Source: Tricholomella constricta (lineage: Eukaryota; Basidiomycota; Agaricomycetes; Agaricales; Lyophyllaceae). Taken from it: a DNA stretch of 64,000 bases. Shown piece by piece: positions 34,475 to 46,700 of the stretch; the first letter of the stretch is position 1; the number at the start of each line of letters is the position of its first letter. Location of the stretch: NCBI GenBank assembly GCA_013368375.1, contig JAACJP010000015.1:744001-808000 (forward strand), given 5' to 3'. Made by a program: the position numbers and the translations under genes. The notes under the pieces are model-generated. The model made no database searches. It saw nothing but the letters and a program-made list of their open reading frames with translations, and had not been told where the DNA came from.

Positions 34475-37400
34475 CTATGAACAGCCCGCTGAGAGACCAG
34501 CCTGGGAGGCCGTGATAGTACCGAGCCCCATCCAGCTTCGCATCGCATTGACGATCGACATGTCTCGATGGACACGGGTGTACACCCCCTCAATCCAGGA
34601 ACCCTGCTGCACCATACTGTACCCACAAGCATTGGCATCGTAAGCCGTAGCCTTGGGCATCGACACACAGGTGCCTGTCCACTTGAATTTAGCACAGTCC
34701 GAATATCCATCGGGGAATCCCTGAGTGTCGTGGGTGAGTCAAGAGTCCCGGTAACACGATCCAAAATAATCAAAGTATATATGTATACGCACCGCTGCAC
34801 CGTTGCTCCTGAACGAGTAGGAGGAGAGAACGTTGCGAACATTTGCCGCAAAGCCGGTTTGTGTGAAAAGCTGGACTTCAAAGGATCTGTGCCTTGCGAC
34901 GTCCTTGTCCTTGATAAGCACCGAACCCTTTCGACTATGCGTGAGCAGAAGGAACGACGATCAACGAACATCTAGGCACTGACTTTGTCCTGCATGTCGC
35001 GAGACGACGACCCCGGGTTCTGCTGGTCATGATCGTCGTTCTGGATGACGAATCGTGAGGCGGGCAGAATCCAAGATCCACAGATGGGATATTCCTGGCT
35101 ACAGGTAAGCGTTGAGCCCTCTCATCAGGGCTGTAAAGAATACCTTGGGATAATCGGAGGACCATATTTTTACATATCCAATTTCGGTGGATGTTAGACC
35201 GGCCGACGACATGTAACCGTTAAAGTTGTTGTACCAGTTGTAGTCGCTGTCGAATGATGAACAGTAAGCCCGACGCTCGAAACCCAGAATTCAGTTATAC
35301 TTACTTGCTAGAGCAAGCCAACAGATCCTTCTCGCCACCGATAATGATTTCCAGCCAGGTAATGAAATCAGATGGGAGATTTCCTCCCATCTTCGCCTTG
35401 AGCCTTGCGAGGATTTGCGCAATATTATTTGGACCCATGTGCTTGGCAGCATCGATACGAAAACCACTGAAACCTGTCCGAAATGTTACGTTAGTTCGGC
35501 AAAGCACAGAAATGCAGACAGGCGTACCAACGCTGAGGAGCGTAGCAAAGTACGTCGCAATCCGCTCCTGGACATAAGGCTTCTCAGTGTTGAGATCGGT
35601 CAAACCAACAAGCCATCCTTCAATGCTTCTCATCAGAGAGACATATAAGAAAAATATGGAAAAAATGATATACCGTAATTCAGCACAAATCCAGAAGTGA
35701 AGGAATTAAGGGACCGGTCGCAGTGGAAATCGGTTGGCTTGAAAGGAACCGCTGGGAATTCGAGCGCCGGACGCCGTCCCGTTTGTAAATTATACTGGTA
35801 GGTCGACGTCGCAGTAAAGTAAGGGCTGCCTGCTGTGCCGTTCTTACGGCCGTACCAGCCACATGAAGGTGCACTTCCTCCGCCGCGGTGATTCTGGATA
35901 TCGTTGCCTCCGCCTGACTGAAGAACGTGGTGTTAAGCCTGTGTGGAATGTGGGGTGAAGGCTCACCATGTGATTAACGACGGCATCTGCATAAACTCGG
36001 ACACCATTCGCGCGGCAGGTGGTGATCATGCTGCGCAACTGCTGAAGGTTACCCTGACGGCTAATGAGACGGTACGAAACAGGCTGGTACACAAACCACC
36101 AAGGGCTAACACCTAATAAGCACAGCTTGATACGATGTACGAGAAGTATACTTACTTGAGCTCGTTCGTCTGCGGCCACCAATCAGAAATGACGGATTCT
36201 GTTGCAAAGATCAGATATCTCAGATGCCTTGTCACCTATAATGAAAAATCCTCACCAGAGGGCGGCCAGATCCGCACACCGCCATACCCTGCCTTCCCAA
36301 GGAACACACATTCCTTCTCGATATCCGCGTACGGCCACCCAAACAACTCCACAATCGCGAGCTTTTGGCCCCCGTTGGTCTCTGGCCGATTTACCGCAGG
36401 AACATCCCACACAAAGTACGTCGCTATCAAACGAGTGTCAGCACTTTCCAACTTGAAGCGTCCGAAGCCGTGCTCACGATCGAAGACCAGCGATTTCCCA
36501 TTTGCGTCACGCACCGAGATGGCATATGAACCAGTGAACGAGCTCGAAACCGTCGCGGAAGCAGACGATCCAAAGGTTCCGCCATTGAAACTGTAGGTCA
36601 GTGCAGCGCCCGTCCTTGAAGTGGCTATGACCTTGACAGTGACAGAGGTGCGGGCCGCGTTGTACACGAGGTCAACATAACCTGTGAGGTCGCGGTAGTC
36701 CTGGAATCCCTCCGACCAGTCAAAGTTGCCACGCGCAGGGGTCTGCCACTGCAAACCCACGATTCTCGTCAGCACACGATATGTCATCTGTCGATGTAAA
36801 AGACTGGGGACGTACCATACGTTGGTCGTAGCTCGCGTCGTAATCGGTCTGTTGCCCGACACAAGAATCGAGGCCATTCCAGGTATTGCAGGGGGTGAGC
36901 TCTGCAGGCACGTCGGTGGGCCCAGGATTGGATGAGGTTCTGTTTGATGATTGATTATTTTGAGACAAAAGGGAGTGCGGGTGACAGAATCAAGGACTGA
37001 CGTAGTGGTGGAGGTTGGGCTGGTGGAGGTGGTCGACGTCGTGGTAGTTGTTGTTGAAGTAGAGCTTGTAGTCGAAGTTGTCGTTGTCGTTATCGTCGTC
37101 GGCGATACTTGATAGTTCTGGAAAGAGTTGTTACACGAGAACGTAAATAGATGCACCCTCGACGTCTACACACCTGAGTGTTGTTGTTATCGTAGTAGGA
37201 GGTGCCCTGAACGTCATAGCGGATGTAGAATTGCTTGATGCCGCCAGACCCGATGGTGCCCTTGAACGTCCAGATTTCGTAGGAGGTACCGCTGATAGAG
37301 TGACTGTACGATGCATAGATAGTCTGACCAGAGACCCAGTTATCGGCAGCGTTGGAATATGTGACCGTTACGACTTTTTCAAAGGCAAGGTTTTTGATCT

Positions 37401-37653
37401 GTGGTCGTAGAGGATTTCAAAGGCAGGTAACGCGAATATAACGGGAAAACGAACATAAATGTTTCCAGAAAGTGTATTGCCGACGTACGTGTAGTCCTGC
37501 AACTGTACATTCGCCGTGGGCAGAGATTGCCTCTTTTCCTATATGATGGGTCAGTGAAATTCTGACCGTTAGCGACGGTGCACTCACAAGCGTAGCACCG
37601 CAAACCAAGCCAATCAGGCTGGCTGCGAAGTGGAAGACCGGGAACAAACGCAT
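34475..37653 (-). CDS. Secreted alpha-amylase, GH13 with N-terminal CBM21
   Basis: Fifteen minus-strand exons close in frame to 795 aa: 37653-37588, 37538-37455, 37398-37174, 37117-37002, 36939-36816, 36748-36256, 36198-36156, 36105-35967, 35917-35674, 35617-35528, 35473-35305, 35246-35144, 35094-34984, 34927-34793, 34720-34475. Signal peptide about 1-20. CBM21 starch-binding domain about 28-128 ([31 protein letters not shown]). A Thr/Ser linker (about 130-168) is followed by about 150 residues of beta-rich sequence. The catalytic barrel starts near [18 protein letters not shown]. Conserved regions: [17 protein letters not shown] with nucleophile Asp549; [13 protein letters not shown] with acid/base Glu583; [12 protein letters not shown] with transition-state Asp655. 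The enzyme hydrolyses internal alpha-1,4 bonds of starch or glycogen outside the cell. Subfamily assignment (possibly GH13_32) is from memory of motif style and less sure. Confidence 0.93.
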
Positions 37654-39344
37654 GTTAGGCTCTGAAGAGCGACGAGACAGTCGACCACTGACTTTATACG
37701 CTTCTATGTTGTCGGTTTTTCGAGGTCATCGTCCTATCCAAGACACACGATAATAGCGAAGATGCGCATCATACAGGTATGTCATGTGCACCGCGTGACG
37801 TGGATAAGGAAGGATTTGCATTGTGATACCCCACGCAAATGACCCAGCGATCGTGATCATGAGATGGGCAGTCTTGCTTCTTGTGCCGGGTGTTCAGGCG
37901 CACATGTGTACTGTGACATGAAAGTTGCATTTTCGCCATCGACAAACGCAGGATCAGGGTGTCGGAGGTCTATGTATAGAAGGTGGGTTTAGAAATACAG
38001 CAGCTTCTGAAAATGCAAAGACATAACACCCCACATCGACCATGCTAGATTTCGGAGACTATAGACTTCGTGCTGTCATCGAAAGGCCGCCGGAGGAGTG
38101 TGCGATCAATTACGGTCAAAAAGTCTGTGACGGACTGGTCAGGCAGAAAGCGCAGCACATCTGGCAACGCCATTCGCATAATGTTTTTCACCGATGAAAG
38201 ATGACCACGCTGGATTTCGGAACCATTAGCGTTTAGTTTGCAACGGAGGGTCGACCGGTAGTCGAAGGCCCAATAAGATGCGGCTTTTGAGAGGGCTAGG
38301 CAATTACCCAGACCTTAAGCTCTATCATTCTTCAGTGATGTAAAAGGCGGCCGTGGGGGCATGGCATAGATTTCAGCGGCTCTTGGTCGGGAAAGATCAA
38401 AAACACGACTTTAGATGGGTGAAATGTAAGCGGTTGAACCAGGTCATCCATGCGAGACATCCGGGAGCAGTAAACAAACCGCATAGCGCCGAGCAGCCTC
38501 TATAAGATCCTTAAGCGGAGCATCGAAGTAAGTCGAATAAACTAGAGTTCGTCGGTGCTGGGATGTCAAGTATAAGAAGCAGAAATTGATTAGCAGACAT
38601 GTTCTGCCAACGCACGCCCTTGAAAAGAGATACTGAGTCCACCTCATCAGAGTACGCCTTTCTAATCTCCTTCCGTCCCAGGTGCTGGCTCCATATACAC
38701 ACTGAACTGGGTTTTCAAGACGGCCATGACTGGCCACGATCTTAGTACTACCACATCTTCCGCGCAGAATGTAACGGTGCGAAGGTGCTTTGCTTAGCCT
38801 ACTGCGCCCTCAGCTGAACAATTCGGCGGGACTCGAATTCCGCCCTTCAAAGAAATCGAGTGAAGCAGTTACCAAGATAACCTGAGCGAAAGTGAGGGCA
38901 GAAATATCCCGACGAGGTGTGGAAGGCAACGGGAGCGCCAAAGAAAGTGCGACGAAGCAGCCAAACAGGATTCACGCGCACGAGCGTTTAAATTGTAAGC
39001 GTGTTGAAAGAACACAGCCACCGCACGATAAACGTCGCGGGTTCCCACTTACAGCTTACTTATTATCCCTGCCACAATGGTCGAAACATAGAGGGAAAGG
39101 TAAGTCAATCTTTTCATCGAACAAATGATCATGCGAATGCTTATTGAAAAGGTGGATTTCGATAAGGGTTTGGGAACCGCCGCGAATTGCGAATCACGTT
39201 CAGGCTGGACTTCCATGCAAAATTTATATCGAGGAAACGACTCATGATCAGCAATGCTATCGGATGATGATTTTTCTAGTTACTTCTGCTACGCAATTAC
39301 TGCTATCGCCGTCATCTCAGGCTGCGCTAGTTCCTTTGATGCGT
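37654..39344. other. Intergenic, no supported gene
   Basis: Promoter side of the amylase plus unassigned sequence. A minus-strand patch at 38511-38702 reads like protein (KAYSDEVDSVSLFKGVRWQN) and has an overlapping alternative frame, but no family or complete exon structure can be given. Confidence 0.4.
37692..37698 (-). promoter_or_regulatory. TATA-like box of the amylase gene
   Basis: TATAAAG on the minus strand, about 40 nt upstream of the amylase ATG, in a position usual for a TATA box with a short leader. Confidence 0.5.
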
Positions 39345-40495
39345 GTGCGAGGCTAGATGCGAGGCGGCATCGGCATCTGGCACCGTTCAAGGTTTCCGGA
39401 TCCACCCTCGTCTCGATGGTACCACCATCGAAGTAGGTGCTACGATGATTCCCTAGGACTTCTACAGGTGTGTGGGCGCGATCAGGATCTATGTATACAG
39501 TGCAACGAAACTTATATCACAGGCGCGAATACTCCTTCCTTAGTAAACATCTCCCTATAATCATCAAGTCAATATGTTGTCTCGCTATCGCTTTAGAAAA
39601 CTGGGCCCTGGCGTCTTCGTCTGGGATCAGACAAGCATACTTAGTCGTTTGTGATCCCGCGCAGCTGTGTGTACTACTTACAGTGTAGTGTTTCGTGGCA
39701 GGAACCCCAGGATTCACGTGCAAGGATGATGCCGCGTGCTTTTCTGACTGGCCGCGACCTGCCAGTACTGTAACTGCTGTTGATTCTCAGCGCTCGGAAA
39801 TGCTATCATCGAAACTCGGCTGACTATCTTCGAACTTCTTTGGGATTCTCGCTGGTGCCTCTGGTGTATGGGACTCATCGAATCCATGCCTTCGTCCAGC
39901 TGAAGGCAGTTTGGTCTATTCGACGCTGAGGCTCTATAAAGCGTAGCCTGATGGATAGAAAATCGTTGCCTAAAGGCTGGGGCACCATGAGTTGGCGAAA
40001 GGTTCGCCTGTTCCAAACTCGCGATCCCGCTGCGCGGTCAAGCCTGGTCGTTACGACATCCTCTTGCTAGGGGTGCATCGGGAGTGATGGGATGCAAACC
40101 CTGGGCTCTCTGCGTTTCCGGGATCCACGTCTCCAGTTTGAGCTCAGGCGCTGCGCTTTGTCTCCGTTTTCGTTTTGGCAGCCTTATCGACAGGCCGGGG
40201 GTTTCGGGCCCATCACTAGGCGGCATTCGTCCTCGTCCCCGTGATGGTCTACTTCTGGCTCTCGCTTTCTTCTGCACTTCCTGACCGGGGTGCCGTGCAT
40301 TCGACATCGTACGGCAACAGTAATAAGTACATGAGTAGCTTCGCCTTTGGGCCTCTTGATGGCAGTGCACTTACCTCCGAAATGCTTCAGCCACAGCTTA
40401 CGCTGGTCGAGCTTCAACAGCACTTGCAGCCCAAGGATAGGCGCTTGGGCTCAATCCTAAGTTTATGATGTTCCTGCGCTTCGTGGTCAAATGTA
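39345..40495 (-). pseudogene. Decayed third copy of the C2HC-finger gene
   Basis: On the minus strand the sequence follows paralogue A from the segment before the finger to the last exon. At about 40495-40330 it matches AAGCGCAGGAACAT, lacks about 50 nt that encode the segment before the finger, then reads RLSLGCKC-KLDQRKLWLKHFGGKC and AIKRPKGEA with intervening bases lost. Intron 1 is still visible (GTACTTATT donor, CCGGTCAG acceptor). The middle keeps PETQRAQGLHPITPDAPLA-like and TTATGGTGCCCCAG-like matches, and the end near 39430-39350 keeps YFDGGTIE, DPETLNGARC. Frameshifts and deletions interrupt the frame and one finger Cys context is lost. It retains introns, so it arose by DNA duplication and not by retroposition. 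Confidence 0.75.
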
Positions 40496-41466
40496 TTTCA
40501 CTGCTAGGCTTGTCTCTAGCTTATCTCTTCATTTCAGATAACATGGCTCGTTTGAATATCTGGTTCAGGACATATCCATCGAAAACGCTCGTTTCGGAGC
40601 GAGTGCCCGCCCATACATGGACTCAAATCACGAGCTATCCAGCCTTGCGGTGCTTTGACTGTCAATGAGCGTTTCCTAGGAAGAGTGGTCCCCGAACGTC
40701 GTGCATCACGCAGTGAATGTCGTGCTCCAACTGCGAACTTGGACTCACTCATTGAAAGCATACAGGACATATCTTCAATGGCTTCAGAGGCTCCTTCATC
40801 GTTACGTTCATGCTCATGACGTTCGGGATCTACACATCACGCTCAGACGGGATGATAGATTCGTAGCCTGCGAATTCGCAGCGGAGATAAACCGGATTTG
40901 ACATATCTCTCAGTCCAGGGAATCGCGCAAGCCGGCGCCTCGATTTAGCGCGGTGCTCATCGAGCTCGTGCTATATGCCGCGTCTTGTGCGCATGTGAAC
41001 ATTCAGGTTTAGTAATGGATCGCGATGAGTATGCTAGAATGTATGAAGTATACACCAGAGACTCTCGGTGTGTGTCGATATCCGAGCCGGCCCCTATACT
41101 CCAAAAAAGAGTGGAGGCGCCTGGGGATTGCTGCCGTTCGTTGGTTCGTACTAGATGGATGTGGATCATCTCACTTACTTGGGGTCGTCTGCTTAGTGAG
41201 CGAAGTGGTGCAGGAGTTACAAACTTAAACTACAGCGAGAAAAGTCGCGGATCGCCCAAGAGTTCGGTTTTTGTTCATTTGTTCGTTCGTTGAGCAGGCC
41301 TCGGAGGTGGCGCTGGACAGGCTAGATAGCAAGTACATAGATGCGAACGTACTTGAAGTTTATGGGCTCCGGAACGGTTACAAGTTACGCCTGTGACGGA
41401 TCGCGGGTACTTGGTACATTCTCATGTGTTTGTGGGCATGTGATTACCAACTGGATCACCGGCGTT
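40496..41466. other. Intergenic, nothing recognised
   Basis: Upstream side of both the pseudogene and the thiolase gene. Open frames are short and without motifs. Confidence 0.5.
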
Positions 41467-41472
41467 TATAAA
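41467..41472 (+). promoter_or_regulatory. TATA box of the thiolase gene
   Basis: TATAAA in GTTTATAAACG, about 40 nt upstream of the ATG at 41509. Confidence 0.5.
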
Positions 41473-41508
41473 CGTCGGCCTCAGAAATACTACAAGCCAT
41501 CGACACCC

Positions 41509-42916
41509 ATGTCTGCCCAATCCTCCACATCCTCCGCAAAGGCCCGCATCCTCGAGAAGCACGACGACGATGTAGTCATCGTCTCTGCCATCCGCACAGC
41601 CATCACCAAGGCTCGCAAGGGCGGTTTCAAAGATACTCAACCCGAGCTTCTCCTGTCCCATGTTCTCCGCGCCGTTTACACCCAGTCCGGCCTTGACCCC
41701 GCCCTCATCGAGGACATCTCTGTCGGAAACGTCCTCCCTGCTGGTGGAGGCGCCGGTGCCGCCCGCATGGCCGCTCTCCACGCCGGCATCCCCTACACCG
41801 CCTCCCTCAACACCGTCAACCGTCAATGTTCCTCCGGCCTCACCAGCGTCAACCAAATCGCGAACCAGATCCGCGCTAGAGAGATTGACATCGGCATCGG
41901 TGCGTCCCATCTTCTGCCCTATCCCTATCATCCCATCTAACGTCCCATCCAGGTGCCGGCGTCGAGTCTATGACCATGGGCTACGGCCCCGCAAGCGTCC
42001 CCGCCGAATACTCCGAGGAGGTCCTCTCCAACCAGCTCGCCGCCGACTGCCTCATCCCCATGGGCTTCACCTCCGAAAACGTCGCCAACGACTACAACGT
42101 CTCCCGCGCCGATCAAGACGCCTTCGCCGCCGCCTCCTTCCAGAAAGCAGCCGCCGCCGCCAAGGCCGGCAAGTTCAGGGGCGAGATCCTTCCCATCAAA
42201 GCCAAAGTCGTCGACCCCAAGACCGAGCAGACCGTTGAGGTGCTCATCGATGCTGACGATGGCATCAGGGAGGGCGTCACCGCTGAGAGCCTCGCCAAGC
42301 TCAAGCCTGCCTTCTCCAAGACGGGCTCCACGCACGCTGGTAATGCGAGTCAGGTCTCGGACGGCGCTGCGGCCGTGCTGCTTGCGCGCCGCTCGACGGC
42401 GAAGCGCCTGGGTCTGCCCATTCTGGGCAAGTTTGTGAGCGCGGCCACGGTCGGTGTGCCCCCACGGATCATGGGTGTCGGCCCGGCGTATGCTATTCCC
42501 CGGGTACGTTCTTGTTCCTGTTTTTCTTCGTCTTTCGTTTACTGAACGGGCTCCTCGTACAGGTGTTGGAGAAGACAGGCCTGACCACGTCCGACGTTGA
42601 CTTTTACGAGATCAACGAGGCGTTCGCAAGCCAGGCGCTGTACAGCGTACGTGCGCTCAACTTGCCCGCGGAGAAGGTCAACCCCCACGGCGGTGCCATT
42701 GCCCTCGGCCACCCGCTCGGCTGCAGTAAGTCCCTTTCCCTCCCGGCTCACATAGACACACCTGCTGACGAATGAATCTTCTCACCTGCAGCCGGCTCCC
42801 GCCAAATTGCAACAGGCCTTAACATCGCGAAGCAGTACGGCGCACGCGTGTTCGTCACCAGCATGTGCATCGGCAGCGGCATGGGCATGGCTGCTGTGTT
42901 CGTCAGCGAGCAGTAG
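41509..42916 (+). CDS. 3-ketoacyl-CoA thiolase (acetyl-CoA acyltransferase)
   Basis: Exons 41509-41899, 41953-42503, 42563-42725 and 42792-42916 close in frame to 409 aa, the normal length of the family. It cleaves 3-ketoacyl-CoA with CoA to acetyl-CoA and a shortened acyl-CoA, the last step of beta-oxidation. Active site residues are present: nucleophile Cys107 in [13 protein letters not shown], His364 in [12 protein letters not shown], and Cys394 in [15 protein letters not shown]. The NEAF motif ([10 protein letters not shown]) is intact. The N-terminal part ([20 protein letters not shown]) resembles peroxisomal thiolases more than the acetoacetyl-CoA type. Yet the first 20 residues show no clear R-(L/I)-x5-(H/Q)-L type PTS2 and the C-terminus (VFVSEQ) is not a PTS1, so location is uncertain. 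A broken copy of one exon of a relative lies at 59.8 kb. Confidence 0.93.
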
Positions 42917-43359
42917 ATTCTGAGGGTCTCCTTACAAATTGTACTTGTAGGGAATACTTGAGACAAGGTAGAAAAATGCTTGGGCTGTTGTATTGATTAT
43001 ATATATCCCGTACTTATACTATATATTGCTTTTCTTTTTTCTTTTCATTCTCTAGCGCTTGTTATATGAGGGAAGGGGCGTGGGAAGCTTGCGCTTGCTG
43101 ATGATGCGACGCGATGCGACTTTCGAGTGACCGTTGACGTCGACCCTTTCAATTTCTTTGAATGCTCGATATCCGATTTGATTCTGGTTTATCCGGTCTC
43201 TCCTGTTCTCTCCTTACTTCTGCATTTTACGGCCCGCTTTAACGCGTCCCGACTGGAAGTTGTGGAAGATTTAATGTCTTGTCTCGTGGATGGAGACTGC
43301 CTGCCTGCGCCCGCCTTTGCCTAAGCCTGGTGGCAGGTTCGGGCTCGAACTCGGGCGTT

Positions 43360-43575
43360 TTGTGTTCTGTGGTCTGTGGTCTGTGGTCTGTGGTCTGTGC
43401 TCTGTGTTTGTGTGGTCTGCGTTCTGTGTTCCGTGTTCTGTGTTGTGTTCTGCGTTCTGTCCCATTTCTGTCCGAGTTGTGTTCGACTTGTGTATATGCG
43501 CTGAGTGCTGCGTGCTGTCGTGCTGTGTGCTGTGTGCTGTGTGCTGTGTGCTGTGTGCTGCGTGCTGTGCGCCTC
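43360..43575 (+). repeat. GT/CT-rich minisatellite (GTCTGTG / GTGCTGT units)
   Basis: Begins with repeated GTGGTCTGTG-type units and drifts into GTGCTGT units, as expected for a slipping simple repeat. Open frames over it are artefacts. Confidence 0.85.
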
Positions 43576-43693
43576 GTCGCCGAAAGATGAAAGGAGCCAG
43601 ACGCAAGGCGAAAGTTCAAAGGAGAAAGATGTACCATCTAGGGCTGGGACTGAGGCTGGACGTTGGGATCATGAAACCCTACGCCAGGCTCAC

Positions 43694-43731
43694 AGGGGAC
43701 GGGGACGGGGACGGGGACGGGGACGGGGACA
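43694..43731 (+). repeat. GGGGAC hexamer microsatellite
   Basis: Six consecutive copies or nearly so, in intergenic DNA. Confidence 0.9.
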
Positions 43732-46700
43732 GGTATGCGTCGATTGTATCAGTGTAGCACTCTGACACTCCGACTAATGTGCTGTTCTCGTTGAGGGTGC
43801 TTCGTTGAATTCCAGACTCCAGGCTATCGTACAGCCATGTCTTTGCGACTCGGGGACTCACCCGCCGTTTTACGAACATCGAAGTATTGGGAAAGTGCCT
43901 TTGTGGGAGACAGGGCGTGGTGCCTTGCGCCATCTACCGACCTGACCACCTGCACTGCTCAACAAAGCGTTGGGCCGGCCGTGGTCTCCTGTTGGTGTGG
44001 TAGATGGTGGAAGCAGTGGCAGTGGTGTTTTGGGCCTCTTGAGTCCGCGTCGCTCGCGCCTGTGGGTTTCGTTCTCGTTCTCGTTTCTGTTGTTGTTGTG
44101 GTCTCGCCTTAAATTCCCTTTTCTTCATAGGATGCCCACTCTGGCTAGTCGGACCAGTCAGTATCCTCGCACGCGCACCGCGTCTGCTCTTGGCGCTGTG
44201 TTGCGGAGATGGTGTTGATACGCTGATAGAAGAGGGCGGAAGCGCTCAGAGGTATGTCATTTCAATCTGCTGTAACACCTCGTCCTCTCGCATCTCTTTG
44301 TAACCCGCCCACTCACTCACATTTCGATGCAGCGTGGGTTTCTGTCCCATCACCCCTACCTTGGCACCCGGTCCTCTCCAGACCTACCCTTCTAACCCCT
44401 CGTCTTCCGTTTTCCAGGAAGAAGATCGGACTACGCGATGACATGTGCGAATATACGTCATTGTCCTTGACCCCCCATACCAGCATCCCTCGCCTCGCCG
44501 CTTCGTCCGACAGCACAGTTAATGCACGTACGAGCGCATGTATATACCTGCCTGTTGCGGCTTTTTTGCATGAGCGATTTGCGTTTCAAGCCCAAAAATG
44601 AATCCCAATCTGAGTCTGCGTCAAGGCGGGCGCGTAATCGGGACGAGGAGTAGTAGCGATAGCAAGGAAGGGAGGACGCGCGCGCATCACCATTTTATCC
44701 CTACCAATCTGCTTATGACTGGTACGCAATTATTTCTTCTCTGCATCTACGCGACATCGTTCATGTGCAATGGACAGGGACACGCCTTCCCTGTCTTCTA
44801 CAGCTTTCTACCAGACGAGGAGGCCCTGCACGAGGGAACGAGTGCGCACGCTTCATTGAGACACAGACATGATGCTTCATCTCGTTCCTTTCCACAGACC
44901 TTAGCATGTACACGACACGTCCCGTCGCCCTCGAGCAAGCCGTCTGCATCACCACCGCTCAAATGGAACATCTCAAGCGAGCGGTACATGCTTAGCATCA
45001 AACTCAGAGGCACTCACGGCGGACATGATGAGCAGGGAAGGATCCGTCGCTTGCGGCCTTGGTGAGACGGTGTGGGTGTGGATGGAGGCCGGTGGTTTTG
45101 ATTTGTTGGGCTTTGGCGCGATGGGTGATGTTTTCAAAGCACTTGAGGATTTTGTTTTAATCTAGTATGATTGAGAAGATTTGGAGGATATCTATGCTCA
45201 TGTTCATGTTCATCAACTTCAGGCCCGCTTAGTCTGTCTTTTCCTTCCCGTTCTTTTCCTGCCAAGCATCCCGGGAGCGGCGCCCTAGAAGTATAAGAAG
45301 AAAAACTCGTAAGGCAAACAGAAATAGTCGCGATCGATGGGTCGTACATTCACCCCGATTGTTTCCGTCTTCCTGGTGCAGTTCCGAGCCGTCGAGGGCC
45401 CCTGGTTGATGTTCAACGAGCCCGAGTCCTAGAATGCCAGTCAGAACCAGTGACAGTGAGAGATTTGTAAGGAAAATAAAATACCTCTCGAGATGCGGCA
45501 GGGGCCCATGACGAACGGCTCAAGAGGGCCTCCCAGATGATGATGTCGAGACAAACTGGCGAGGCATGTTCAGAGGAAAGCGATGTGGATGCCATCATGC
45601 AAAATTCGCAAATGTGGTTAGAGCGACGATGCTGCTTATAATGAGCGACAAAGTACTGGTTGTGGCGTCGACTTTCGACTGCGCTATGTATACAAGGCGA
45701 GGGTGAACACGAGGCCGATGGAGCCGCTGAGGTAGATATAGCCTTGGGCGACTGATGTGATTCTTTCGGTGTCCTATGCGGATATGACTTGTGTGAAGCT
45801 TGATATATCCTGCTGTTCCCAATTCTGAGGATCCGCCACCTCGGAAATGAACGAGGCCACTTTGCGAGAGAAAGATTTGACATTGCCTCACCTAGCATAG
45901 CCTTCTAAACACCTCATTCCAACCCAAATTCATCAGTGGAAAGCTCGCCGCAGCTGCCGTTATGAACAAAATAGATGGCACATTTCTATATGATTACAGC
46001 AGTGCCACACAGAAAGACTGTAATAGACGCAGGGTCCTAAAAGACCCGTTCAGTAAGCTCTCGAAAGAACACGAAAGTTAGCTTCTACCGTTATCAGATA
46101 TTCTCAGGAGATCTGGATGGCGGCATTGAATTGTAACTTCAGGACACAAAAACACTGGCGGCTGTCAGAATTATGCTTGCCTGTCTATACAGGGCCACGA
46201 ATGCGCTGGTCCTAGTAGAGAAAAAGATTTTGTATACAGAAGGAATTGAAGGGAGGTGTTGGCACGGTGACTCCCTCACGGTCCACATCGATTCATGCCT
46301 GGTTGGAAAGGGCAGCTCGGCTCCTCCATACGATCACGCCACGTTGTAAGGACTCAGAGCTTGCAGGAAGTGTGGAATATCCACAGGCAAATGCAGAAGT
46401 GAAGTGCCGCATGTGGGTGGCTACAACTCAACAAGGTAATGAAGTGACCTTGCACGAGCCCAAACTTATTCAGACTGAATTTGGAGAAGCCCATAGAGGA
46501 AACAAATGAGAATGATTGTACAGCGAGCAAGACGCTCCACAGCATACGAATTTAGAAGGCCTACACTGGCATGAGGGCGATTAAATACAGCGAGCTGTGG
46601 AAGGTTCCCGAAAGTAAGGAACGATACATACCTGCACGCTATCGATCTTGTGCAAACACCTCCGATGTCACGCGCCTCGCGCGTTTCGCCACTGCGACCA

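Noticed and set aside
43279..43757. Open frames rich in Cys and Val over the GT/CT repeat
   Set aside because: Translation of a minisatellite.
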